A DNA stretch of 64,000 nt from Planctomonas psychrotolerans (GTDB taxonomy: Bacteria > Actinomycetota > Actinomycetes > Actinomycetales > Microbacteriaceae). Position numbers and translations under genes: made by a program. Where the stretch lies: assembly GCF_008642235.1 (NCBI RefSeq), contig NZ_SJEV01000001.1, forward strand, positions 2,498,400 to 2,562,399, in the 5' to 3' direction. Each line of letters begins with the position of its first letter. Position 1 is the stretch's first letter. This document shows positions 31,787 through 38,987 of the stretch, one piece after another. The notes under the pieces are model-generated. The model was not told the origin of the DNA, made no database searches, and saw only the letters and a program-made list of their open reading frames with translations.

Positions 31787-32917
31787 ATGACCACACTCGA
31801 CAGCGCCGTTCCCGTTCCGCAACCGGTTTCGGAGCGCGCACCGGAGCGGGCCCCGCACCGGTCACGGCCCGGCACGGCACGGGAAGCGAGCGAGTTCACC
31901 GAGCTCGCTCATCGGATCACCTCGGCGGGACTGCTCCGTCGACGGTACGGCTACTACTGGTCGAAGCTCGCCGTCGTGCTCCTCCTGCACGTGGCCGCCG
32001 TCGTTCTGTTCGTCCGCATCGGCGACAGCTGGTGGCAGTTGGGGACGGCGGTGCTCTTCGCCGTGCTCTACACCCAGACGGCATTCCTCGGTCATGACGC
32101 GGCCCATCGCCAGATCTTCGTCTCGGGGAAGTGGAACGACTGGATCAGCCTCGTTCTGGCGAACCTGCTCGTGGGGCTCAGCTACGGCTGGTGGCAGCAC
32201 AAGCACACGCGCCACCACGCCAACCCGAACAAACGCGGGTCCGACCCCGACATCGAGCTGCCCGTTCTCTCGCTCACTCCCGAGCAGGTGTCACGCCGCC
32301 GCAGCCGGCTCACCGGCTGGGTTCTCGCGCACCAGGGGGCGTTCTTCTTCCCGATCCTGTTCCTCGAGGGACTGTCGCTGCACGCGTCCAGCATCCGCCG
32401 GGTGCTCGCCCGCGAACCGCTGAAGCGGCGAGGGTGGGAGATCGCGTTCCTGACCATCCGCATCGGCGGCTTCCTGGCTCTGGTGTTCTGGGTGCTGTCG
32501 CCCGGGGTGGCGGTGGCGTTCCTCGGTGTGCAACTCGGAGTGTTCGGGTTCTACATGGGCTGCACCTTCGCCCCGAACCACAAGGGGATGCCGTTGGTGC
32601 CCGCGTCGATGCGGCTCGATTTCCTGCGGCGGCAGGTGATGATGAGCAGGAACATCCGCGGCAATCGCGTGCTCGACGTGCTGATGGGCGGGCTCAACTA
32701 CCAGATCGAGCACCACCTGTTCCCCTCGATGCCCCGCGTGCATCTGCGGCGGGCAGCTCCGATGGTGGCGGCCTACTGTGCCGACCGGGACATCCCCTAC
32801 GCGGCGACCGGCTTGTTCGAGTCGTACGGGATCGTGCTCCGCTACATCAACCGGGTGGGACTCGGCGAGCGGGATCCGTTCGACTGCCCGCTGATCGCGC
32901 AACGCCGATCGATCTGA
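31787..32917 (+). CDS. Membrane fatty acid desaturase
   Basis: A 376-residue membrane desaturase with three histidine boxes that bind the di-iron centre: HDAAH near residue 103, HKHTRHH near residue 140, and QIEHH near residue 305. Hydrophobic pairs (LAVVLLLHVAAVVLFVRI, and FLALVFWVLSPGVAVAFLG) anchor it. It inserts a double bond into an acyl chain using O2 and an electron donor; regioselectivity cannot be read off. TAAGGA upstream of ATG 31787 gives the start, and TAGGGT at 31711-31716 may be the -10 box. It may adjust membrane fluidity in the cold. Confidence 0.92.
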   Translation: MTTLDSAVPVPQPVSERAPERAPHRSRPGTAREASEFTELAHRITSAGLLRRRYGYYWSKLAVVLLLHVAAVVLFVRIGDSWWQLGTAVLFAVLYTQTAFLGHDAAHRQIFVSGKWNDWISLVLANLLVGLSYGWWQHKHTRHHANPNKRGSDPDIELPVLSLTPEQVSRRRSRLTGWVLAHQGAFFFPILFLEGLSLHASSIRRVLAREPLKRRGWEIAFLTIRIGGFLALVFWVLSPGVAVAFLGVQLGVFGFYMGCTFAPNHKGMPLVPASMRLDFLRRQVMMSRNIRGNRVLDVLMGGLNYQIEHHLFPSMPRVHLRRAAPMVAAYCADRDIPYAATGLFESYGIVLRYINRVGLGERDPFDCPLIAQRRSI

Positions 32918-32993
32918 GAGGCCCGCGGAATCGGTGCGGGCGGGATCCTGCCGCTCCGGATCCCGTCCCGCCGGGCGACGTACTCCGCGGGCG

Positions 32994-32999
32994 TATCGT
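32994..32999 (+). promoter_or_regulatory. -10 box for the leader ORF and phosphotransferase gene
   Basis: TATCGT ends 6 nt before ATG 33006, the same spacing as the other leaderless genes in the window. Confidence 0.45.
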
Positions 33000-33005
33000 G
33001 TCGGC

Positions 33006-33047
33006 ATGAGCAGCCGCCGCCACGCCGCCCGGGTTCGCGGTGCGTGA
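33006..33047 (+). CDS. Possible 13-codon leader peptide overlapping the phosphotransferase start
   Basis: ATG 33006 opens a 13-codon frame (MSSRRHAARVRGA, then TGA at 33045-33047). Its stop lies 3 nt inside the next gene, which starts at GTG 33040 in another frame. The promoter spacing fits leaderless initiation at this ATG, and the downstream GTG has no ribosome-binding site, so reinitiation is plausible. The alternative is a frameshift sequencing error joining the two. Confidence 0.35.
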   Translation: MSSRRHAARVRGA

Positions 33048-33984
33048 GGCACCGCCCGACCTGACCCTCGACGACGTGGCGGACGCGGTGTCGCGTTTCT
33101 GGGGACGCGGCGTCGATACCGTCGAGCACCTGCCGCTCGGCTTCGGCGCCCACCACTGGGACGTCGTCTGCGGGAACCGCCGGTTCTTCGCCACGCTCGA
33201 TGCGATCGGATCGCGCCACACCGAGCGGTCGCTGGAGAGCGCTTACTCGACGGCGGCCCGCTTGGCCGCGTCCGGACTCGAGTTCGTCGCGGCATCCGAT
33301 CCCTCGATCCATGGCGGCTATACCGCGCCCCTCGGCACCGGTCGGCTGAGCATCGTGCCGTGGATCGACGGGCACGTCGCCGGGAACGGCTCCATCGACG
33401 ACGCGGCGCTCGCCGAGGCGGACGCCGCGGCGCTGACGCGACTGCACGCCGCCCGGCCGCCCGAGGGCATTCCGCGGTGGCGGCCCCGTGTCGATCCGAC
33501 GTTCGCCGCCGAACTGCGCGACCGGTGCGGCCGCGGCTGGGAGGCGGGACCGCACGGGGAGGCGGCACGCGCGCTCGTGCTCGACGACCTGGATGCCGTC
33601 GAGCGATGGACCGCCCGGTACACCGCGCTCGCAGCGCGCGCCTCCGGACGTGAGTGGGTGGTCACCCACGGCGAGCCGCACACCCGCAACCAGCTGCTCA
33701 CCGGGCGCGGCCTGGTCTTCGTCGACTGGGAGTCGGTCGCCTTCGCCCCGCGCGAGCGCGACCTGCGTGTTCTCGTCGACTCCGGCTACGCGCGGCTCGT
33801 TGCGGCGGAGGCCGAGGTCCTCGAGCTGTTCGACCTGGAGTGGCGGCTCGACGAGATCCGCGAGTACACGCGGTGGTTCTCCCGGCGACACGGCGACGGC
33901 GAGAGCGACCGGGTGGCGCTCGACGGTCTGGCGGAGGAGCTGCACAGACCGGACTGGCACCCGCCCGCGACGCCGCCCGGGTGA
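33040..33984 (+). CDS. Aminoglycoside-phosphotransferase-fold protein
   Basis: A 314-residue protein with the kinase-like APH fold. The catalytic loop is VVTHGEPHTRNQLLTG near residue 210 (HGDxxxxN with Glu in place of Asp), and the Mg-binding motif is LVFVDWESVAFAPRERDL. The Glu replacing the catalytic Asp casts some doubt on activity. Families of this type phosphorylate aminoglycosides, choline, homoserine or other small molecules; resistance is not implied. GTG 33040 lacks a ribosome-binding site and overlaps a short upstream frame. Confidence 0.8.
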   Translation: MREAPPDLTLDDVADAVSRFWGRGVDTVEHLPLGFGAHHWDVVCGNRRFFATLDAIGSRHTERSLESAYSTAARLAASGLEFVAASDPSIHGGYTAPLGTGRLSIVPWIDGHVAGNGSIDDAALAEADAAALTRLHAARPPEGIPRWRPRVDPTFAAELRDRCGRGWEAGPHGEAARALVLDDLDAVERWTARYTALAARASGREWVVTHGEPHTRNQLLTGRGLVFVDWESVAFAPRERDLRVLVDSGYARLVAAEAEVLELFDLEWRLDEIREYTRWFSRRHGDGESDRVALDGLAEELHRPDWHPPATPPG

Positions 33985-34034
33985 GGCGGCGTCGCGGACG
34001 TTCGCGGTGTGTGTCGGGGAGCGCGGGTCAGCGC

Positions 34035-34086
34035 GCGCGTCAGGAATCGCGCGTCAGGAATCGCGCGTCAGGAATCGCGCGTCAGG
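34035..34086. repeat. 14-bp tandem repeat at the aldo/keto reductase 3' end
   Basis: Three exact copies of GCGCGTCAGGAATC (34035-34048, 34049-34062, 34063-34076) and a partial fourth (34077-34086) that includes the stop codon of the reductase gene. On the minus strand each unit carries TGA. Confidence 0.9.
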
Positions 34087-35011
34087 GGAGCGTGTGGCCG
34101 GCGGCGGTGAACAGCCGGTACCACTCCTCGCGGGTGAGCGGGATGTCGGATCCGGCGGCGGAGTCGCGCAGGTGGTCGACGTTCGTGGTGCCGAGGACCA
34201 CCTGGATGTCGGCGGGGTGGCGGGTGATCCAGGCGACGGCGATCGCGGCCGGTGGCACGTCGTAGGTGGCCGCCAGCTCGTCAATCGCGTCGTTCAGGTC
34301 GGCGTAGTTCTCGCGGTCGCCGAGGAAGACGCCGTCGAAGAAGCCCTTCTGGAACGGCGACCACGCCTGCAGGGTGATGTCGTTGAGACGGCAGTAGTCG
34401 AGCATCCCGTTGTCGCGGTCCACCGACTGCCCGAGGCCCGCCATGTTGGCGGCGACGCCCGCGGCGATCAGCGGAGCGTGCGTGATGCTCAGCTGCACCT
34501 GGTTCACGATCAGCGGCTGGCGCACCGAGCGCTTGAGCAGCTCGATCTGGCCGGGCGTGTGGTTCGAGACGCCGAAGTCGCGCACCTTCCCGGCTGCCTG
34601 CAGGGTGTCGAAGGCGGACGCGACCTCATCGGGCTGCACGAGCGCGTCGGGGCGGTGCAGCAGCAGAATGTCGAGCGAGTCGACCTTCAGTGCGGCGAGC
34701 GATTCGTCCACCGACCGCAGGATGTGCTCGGTGGAGAAGTCCCAGAAGCCCGACCGGATGCCCACCTTGGACTGGATCGTCACCGATTCCCGTTCGCTCG
34801 GCGACAGCGTGATCGCGTCGCCGAAGCGCTTCTCGCAGCCGTGGGTCTCGTTCCCGTAGATGTCGGCGTGGTCGAAGAAGGTGATGCCGGCGTCGCGGGC
34901 GGCACCGACGAGGGTGCGGATCTCCTCGTCCGACATGTCGCTGATGCGCATCAGCCCGAGGATGATGTTCGAGGTCTCGCGGGTGGTATTCGGCAGGGTC
35001 AATGTCTTCAT
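34082..35011 (-). CDS. Aldo/keto reductase, YdhF-like
   Basis: A 309-residue NADPH-dependent oxidoreductase of the AKR superfamily. The tetrad is visible: Asp and Tyr in FDHADIYGNE, Lys in TIQSKVGI, His in DILLLHRPDAL. SNHTPGQIELL and the cofactor site VVLGTTNVDHLRDS are also typical. The substrate is unknown. It is leaderless by a CACAAT box 6 nt before the ATG. The 14-bp tandem repeat begins at its stop codon. Confidence 0.92.
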   Translation of the reverse strand: MKTLTLPNTTRETSNIILGLMRISDMSDEEIRTLVGAARDAGITFFDHADIYGNETHGCEKRFGDAITLSPSERESVTIQSKVGIRSGFWDFSTEHILRSVDESLAALKVDSLDILLLHRPDALVQPDEVASAFDTLQAAGKVRDFGVSNHTPGQIELLKRSVRQPLIVNQVQLSITHAPLIAAGVAANMAGLGQSVDRDNGMLDYCRLNDITLQAWSPFQKGFFDGVFLGDRENYADLNDAIDELAATYDVPPAAIAVAWITRHPADIQVVLGTTNVDHLRDSAAGSDIPLTREEWYRLFTAAGHTLP

Positions 35012-35017
35012 GGCCCC

Positions 35018-35023
35018 ATTGTG
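35018..35023 (-). promoter_or_regulatory. -10 box for leaderless aldo/keto reductase gene
   Basis: CACAAT on the minus strand ends 6 nt before ATG 35011. Confidence 0.5.
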
Positions 35024-35133
35024 GACCGGTGCTGTTCGCCGTGCCGCCGGTGCCCGGTGGCGAACTAACGTCTGCGTCGCGCGCGCGCTCGGCCGTCGTG
35101 GGCGCCCGGTGAGGATCAGCGGAGCGGCGAGGG

Positions 35134-35472
35134 TCAGCGGAGCGCCGAGTACTCCGTGGGGTCGAGGAAGACCGACTCGACGCGGTCGACCACCGGGCCG
35201 TCCGCCTCGGACGCCGCCTTCGCTGCGATCCAGTCGGGGTCGGCGCGGAACGACTCCCAGGCCGCATCCGCGGCAGCCCGCGACTCGAACGCCATCAGGT
35301 ACACCAGGGTGTTGCCCACCCCGTCGCCGTCAGTGGGGGTGAAGAAGCCGACGACCTCGAGCCCGTGCTTGCGGAACAGCGCCAGCGTGTGGTCGCGGAA
35401 GCGCGTCTCCAGCGCGGCCAGCTTGCCCGGGGCGGTGTAGTAGGTGCGGAGTTCGAAGATGCGATTGCTCAT
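35134..35472 (-). CDS. NIPSNAP family protein
   Basis: A 112-residue ferredoxin-like alpha/beta protein with the NIPSNAP pattern FELRTYYTAPGKLAALETRFRDH and NTLVYLMAFESRAAADAAWESFRADPDW. Proteins of this family are small dimeric barrels of unclear function, some acting in degradation pathways. It is probably leaderless (TAGCGT, 6 nt before the ATG). It lies between the aldo/keto reductase and GH43 genes on the same strand, with its own promoter. Confidence 0.88.
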   Translation of the reverse strand: MSNRIFELRTYYTAPGKLAALETRFRDHTLALFRKHGLEVVGFFTPTDGDGVGNTLVYLMAFESRAAADAAWESFRADPDWIAAKAASEADGPVVDRVESVFLDPTEYSALR

Positions 35473-35478
35473 GGGGCA

Positions 35479-35484
35479 ACGCTA
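35479..35484 (-). promoter_or_regulatory. -10 box for leaderless NIPSNAP gene
   Basis: TAGCGT on the minus strand ends 6 nt before ATG 35472. Confidence 0.5.
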
Positions 35485-35507
35485 GTCGGGGCGTGAGCAG
35501 ACGGCAG

Positions 35508-35537
35508 GGGCCGGCGACCCATTCGGGTCACCGGCCC
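35508..35537 (-). terminator. Hairpin terminator after the GH43 gene
   Basis: GGGCCGGCGACCC (35508-35520) pairs with GGGTCACCGGCCC (35525-35537) with one mismatch and an ATTC loop, 16 nt past the GH43 stop. No long T-run follows. Confidence 0.6.
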
Positions 35538-35553
35538 TCGGCCGTGCGGAGCG

Positions 35554-37536
35554 TCAGCGCATGCGGCGTTCCTTGACCGTGGCGACCCGCACGTAGTCGA
35601 ACTCTGCGGTGAACGCCTGGCTGGCATCCTGCAGTCCGAACGCGGCGAGGGCGATGCGCGGGTCATCGCCGAGCGTGTGGGTCCACGTGCCGCCTCGCAC
35701 CCACCGCTCGCCGTCCTGGCTCGTGTAGGCGGTGTAGCTGTGCGTGTCTCCGCCCGCGGCCCGGCGCTCCCCACCGGTCAGCCGGTCGACCACGATGCGC
35801 AGGTACGTCCACTCCTCCGACGGCGGTCCGACGATGGTGTTGCCGTAGCGAGCCCATCCCTCGGGAACGGGCGAGATCTCCTTGGCGAATTCCGTCTGCC
35901 TGGTGTTGAAGATCGAGGTGTTGGTGAGCTTGACGTAGTTGTCCTCGTCGCCGTAGACGAGAATCCCGGCCTGAGCGAAGTTGAAGCAGCATCCCTCGTC
36001 GGGCACGCTCACGCGCACCTTGGTCTCCACCAAAAATCTCGCACGCGGGGCATCGCGCTGGAGCACCCACGCGTTGTCGACGTCGACGTACAGGTCGCCG
36101 GCTTGGACATCGACCGTGAGGACGCCGTCGGACACCGCGTTGCCGGGAATCTCCGGAGCGGGTGCCGCGTCGTCGCCCGGCCACTCCCAGGTCCAGTCGT
36201 CGTCCAGTGCTACGGACGAGAACTCGTCGGAGTATCCGGCGAGCACCTTGTGCGGTACCGGAACGGGTGCCAGTCGGGTCTCGTGCCGGGACGCCTCGCC
36301 CTCCTGACCCGCGGGCGCGGGCATGCGGGAGTCGGACGGACCGTACCCGCCGTTCACGGTGGGCCAGCCGTCCACCCAGTCGATGGCGTCGAGCAGAGCG
36401 GGCCGTTTCGTGAAGCCGACCGCCGTCTCGAAGAACGGGTCCTGCTGGTCGACGGCGTGGTAGATCGTCCACCAGTCGCCCGCGGCGTCCTCGAATACGG
36501 TGTTGTGCCCGGTGCCCACCCAGCGGTTGCCGTTCATGGTGAGGAAGGGGGTGCCGCCGGCCTGCGCGTCGACGAACGAGTTGCCCTCGGCGTCGACGAA
36601 CGGGCCGAGCGGATCCGTCGAACGTCCGACGAACACGCTGTACCCGGTCAGGGCTCCGTTGCAGCAGTTGGTGGCCGAGGCGAAGAGATAGTAGTAGCCG
36701 TCGCGGTAGATGACGTTGGCGCCCTCGTACTTGTTGTCGATCGCGATCATCGTGGCGTCGGCCGTGTTCGCCGTGGCACCCGTCGCGGTGAGCTCGAGGT
36801 CGCTGCCGTAGATGCCGCCGTAGTAGCTGCCGTAGTAGAGCACGCCGGTGTCGGTGACCGTGTCGCCGAGCACGTCCGGGTCGTACGTCCAGAGGAAGTC
36901 GCAGCCCTCGCCGTTCTGTCGCGGGGCGACCACGGGGGTGTCGGAGAACTCCCACGGCCCCACCGGGCTGTCGCTCGTCGCGACGCCGATGGCGCTGTCG
37001 GTGCCGCAGTCATCGACGCCGCTGACGGATGCAGCGGTGTTGGTCACCACGAAGAGCATGTAGTACTGGTCGAACGTGGAGGAGTAGACCACGTCCGGCG
37101 CCCACAGGGCGGCGGTCGGGTCGGCCCAGCTCGGCACGTCGGTGAACGCGTCGCCGACGTAGGTCCAGTTCACGAGGTCCTCGGAGGTCATCGTCGGAAT
37201 CCGGTGGAAGACCAGCTCGCCGGCCGCGTCGACATCCTCGTCGTTCAGCGGGTCGGTGGTGCAGTACATGTACCAGGTGGAGTCGCCCGGCTGCTGACCA
37301 CGGAGCACGATGGGGTCGGCGCAGCTCTCCACGACGCCGTCACCGGGCACGACGGGTTCCAGCGGATTGCTGTAGGACCCGGGATGGGCGCCACCAGAGC
37401 CACGTCGATCGCCCTCGTGCGCGGCCACCCCCACCGCGGGAAGGGACAGTATTGCCGCCAGCGCGGCGGCGAGTACTGCCGCGATGCGGGCCCGCCTCTT
37501 CGTTCGATCCGGTCGTACCCCACGGAATTGCGCCAT
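35554..37536 (-). CDS. Secreted glycoside hydrolase family 43 protein
   Basis: A 660-residue secreted protein. The N-terminus carries twin Arg (KRRARIAAVLAAALAAILSL) and a signal peptide cut near VGVAAHE. The five-bladed GH43 catalytic domain runs to about residue 400: the base Asp is probably in SCADPIVLRG, the pKa-modulating Asp in WAPDVVYSS, and the acid Glu in YEGANVIYRDGYYYLFAS. A beta-sandwich of the DUF1349/concanavalin type follows (about 440-650: YVKLTNTSIFN, FDYVRVATV). It probably cleaves arabinan or xylan side chains. GGAGGAG 6 nt before the ATG is a strong ribosome-binding site. Confidence 0.88.
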   Translation of the reverse strand: MAQFRGVRPDRTKRRARIAAVLAAALAAILSLPAVGVAAHEGDRRGSGGAHPGSYSNPLEPVVPGDGVVESCADPIVLRGQQPGDSTWYMYCTTDPLNDEDVDAAGELVFHRIPTMTSEDLVNWTYVGDAFTDVPSWADPTAALWAPDVVYSSTFDQYYMLFVVTNTAASVSGVDDCGTDSAIGVATSDSPVGPWEFSDTPVVAPRQNGEGCDFLWTYDPDVLGDTVTDTGVLYYGSYYGGIYGSDLELTATGATANTADATMIAIDNKYEGANVIYRDGYYYLFASATNCCNGALTGYSVFVGRSTDPLGPFVDAEGNSFVDAQAGGTPFLTMNGNRWVGTGHNTVFEDAAGDWWTIYHAVDQQDPFFETAVGFTKRPALLDAIDWVDGWPTVNGGYGPSDSRMPAPAGQEGEASRHETRLAPVPVPHKVLAGYSDEFSSVALDDDWTWEWPGDDAAPAPEIPGNAVSDGVLTVDVQAGDLYVDVDNAWVLQRDAPRARFLVETKVRVSVPDEGCCFNFAQAGILVYGDEDNYVKLTNTSIFNTRQTEFAKEISPVPEGWARYGNTIVGPPSEEWTYLRIVVDRLTGGERRAAGGDTHSYTAYTSQDGERWVRGGTWTHTLGDDPRIALAAFGLQDASQAFTAEFDYVRVATVKERRMR

Positions 37537-37642
37537 CGAATTCTCCTCCGCACCATTACGGCGAATTTGACCGACTGCTCACGTGCAGCGCACGAGGACT
37601 GCGACGGCCTCAATGCGCCCACCGTACCCGGCGATCGCGTCG

Positions 37643-38758
37643 TCAGGAAGCGAAGTCGTCGATGACCTGGTCGACGGTGCGTTTGGCCAGGGCGACGAAC
37701 GCCGGGTTGCTGTCCCGGTAGTAGGGAATGATCGCCGCTGCCTGCTGCAGGGCGATGCCTCGGGCGCGACGCCAGGTGTCGTCGTCCACGTCGAGGAACC
37801 GGCGATACTCGTCGCGCCCCTCCGGTCCAAACACCGCCCACGCGGCGATCACGTCGGTGGCCGGATCGCCGACACCGGCGCTTCCGAAGTCGAGAACGGA
37901 CTCGAGTCGGCCGGCCCGGACCAGGAGATTGGGGCGCAGGAGGTCGGCGTGGATCCACACCGGGGCTCCGCTCCACGCGGGCGCCTGCAGTGCGTCCTCC
38001 CACACGGTGAGCGCCGCCGCCACGTTCACGTCGTGGGGTGCCGAACGGAGGGTGGGACGCAGTCCCGCGTCGAGGTCGCGCAGCGGTGGGCGTCCGGCCG
38101 GGGGCCCGTCCGCTGCGGGTATCCCTCGCAGAGCGGACACGAAGCGTGCGAGCGAGCGTGCGGCCTCCCGTTCATCGACTACGCCGGTCCCCTCGCCGTC
38201 GACCGCACCGTCCCGCGCGTCGGGTCCACCGCCCCGCGGGTCGACTCCACCGTTCTGCGGCTTGACCGCACCGTCCCGTTCGTCGGGTCCACCAACCCGC
38301 GGGTCGACTCCACCGTTCTGCGGCTTGACCGCACCGTCCTGTTCGTCGTCGACGCCTGCCTCCTTGCCTGCTACCGCACCTGCTACCGCACCTGCTACTG
38401 CACCAGCTACCCCGCTGTCCCGCTCGGCGTAGGGCTCACCCTCTATCCAGTCGAAAACGGCCCAGACGAACGGGTAACCGGCATCCGGTCGACCGAGGTG
38501 CATCGGTCTCGGCACGCGGAGGGGCAGGTGAGGCGCGAGCCGGGGGAGCCAGTGCCACTCGCGTTCGAGAGACTCCACGTAGGTGTGGACCCGCGGGAAT
38601 CGGGCGTACACCGCGTCGCCGATGCGGTAGATCGCATTCACGGTGCCGGTGGAGCGCACCTCCCGAATGGGCAGACCCTGCAACTGCGGCATCTGCCGCG
38701 CGACGAGCCGGGCGACCATCGTTTCGTCGATATCGACCTCGTCGGGGTGCAGCTTCAC
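37643..38758 (-). CDS. Phosphotransferase-fold protein with repeat-expanded insert
   Basis: A 371-residue kinase-like (APH/macrolide-phosphotransferase group) protein. The N-lobe has VNAIYRIGDAVYARFPR and LEREWHWLPRLAP. The catalytic loop is VWIHADLLRPNLLV near residue 268, with a normal HxDxxxxN, and the Mg motif is VLDFGSAGVGDPATDV. Between WIEGEPYAE and AARSLARFV lies an ~85-residue insert (about 112-197) of AGAV repeats and two 21-residue repeats of DGAVKPQNGGVDPR. The insert is hydrophilic, disordered-looking and encoded by tandem DNA repeats. GTG 38758 follows a TAGCCT box by 6 nt. The substrate is unknown. Confidence 0.85.
   Translation of the reverse strand: MKLHPDEVDIDETMVARLVARQMPQLQGLPIREVRSTGTVNAIYRIGDAVYARFPRVHTYVESLEREWHWLPRLAPHLPLRVPRPMHLGRPDAGYPFVWAVFDWIEGEPYAERDSGVAGAVAGAVAGAVAGKEAGVDDEQDGAVKPQNGGVDPRVGGPDERDGAVKPQNGGVDPRGGGPDARDGAVDGEGTGVVDEREAARSLARFVSALRGIPAADGPPAGRPPLRDLDAGLRPTLRSAPHDVNVAAALTVWEDALQAPAWSGAPVWIHADLLRPNLLVRAGRLESVLDFGSAGVGDPATDVIAAWAVFGPEGRDEYRRFLDVDDDTWRRARGIALQQAAAIIPYYRDSNPAFVALAKRTVDQVIDDFAS
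38213..38410. repeat. Tandem DNA repeats inside the phosphotransferase gene
   Basis: Two 63-bp copies (38213-38275 and 38276-38338, nearly identical, plus a partial third toward 38199) encode 21-residue repeats. A 12-bp unit, about CTACCGCACCTG, repeats over 38366-38410 and encodes VAGA. Both periods are multiples of three, so copy-number change keeps the frame. Confidence 0.9.
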
Positions 38759-38764
38759 CGTGCA

Positions 38765-38770
38765 AGGCTA
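38765..38770 (-). promoter_or_regulatory. -10 box for leaderless phosphotransferase gene
   Basis: TAGCCT on the minus strand ends 6 nt before GTG 38758. Confidence 0.5.
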
Positions 38771-38987
38771 GCGACGCCCGGGCTTCGTCCGGTGACGCGA
38801 CGGGAGTCATCCTGATCAGTTTGCTTCGAACCCCGCCCCGGTCTCGCCCCGCCTCACCGGGAGGCAATAGAGTGAGGCTGAAGGTGCCCAGGACCCCGGC
38901 TGAATCGTGCCATCGTGCGCTCCCATCGACGTTCGAACTGTGGGTGCGCCTCGCAGAGGAACCGGGTTCGGAACAGGGGAGGTCGCG

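Noticed and set aside
33040-38758. Aminoglycoside or macrolide resistance enzymes
   Set aside because: The two phosphotransferase-fold proteins match only the general fold; one has Glu in place of the catalytic Asp and the other has a large insert, so resistance is not supported.
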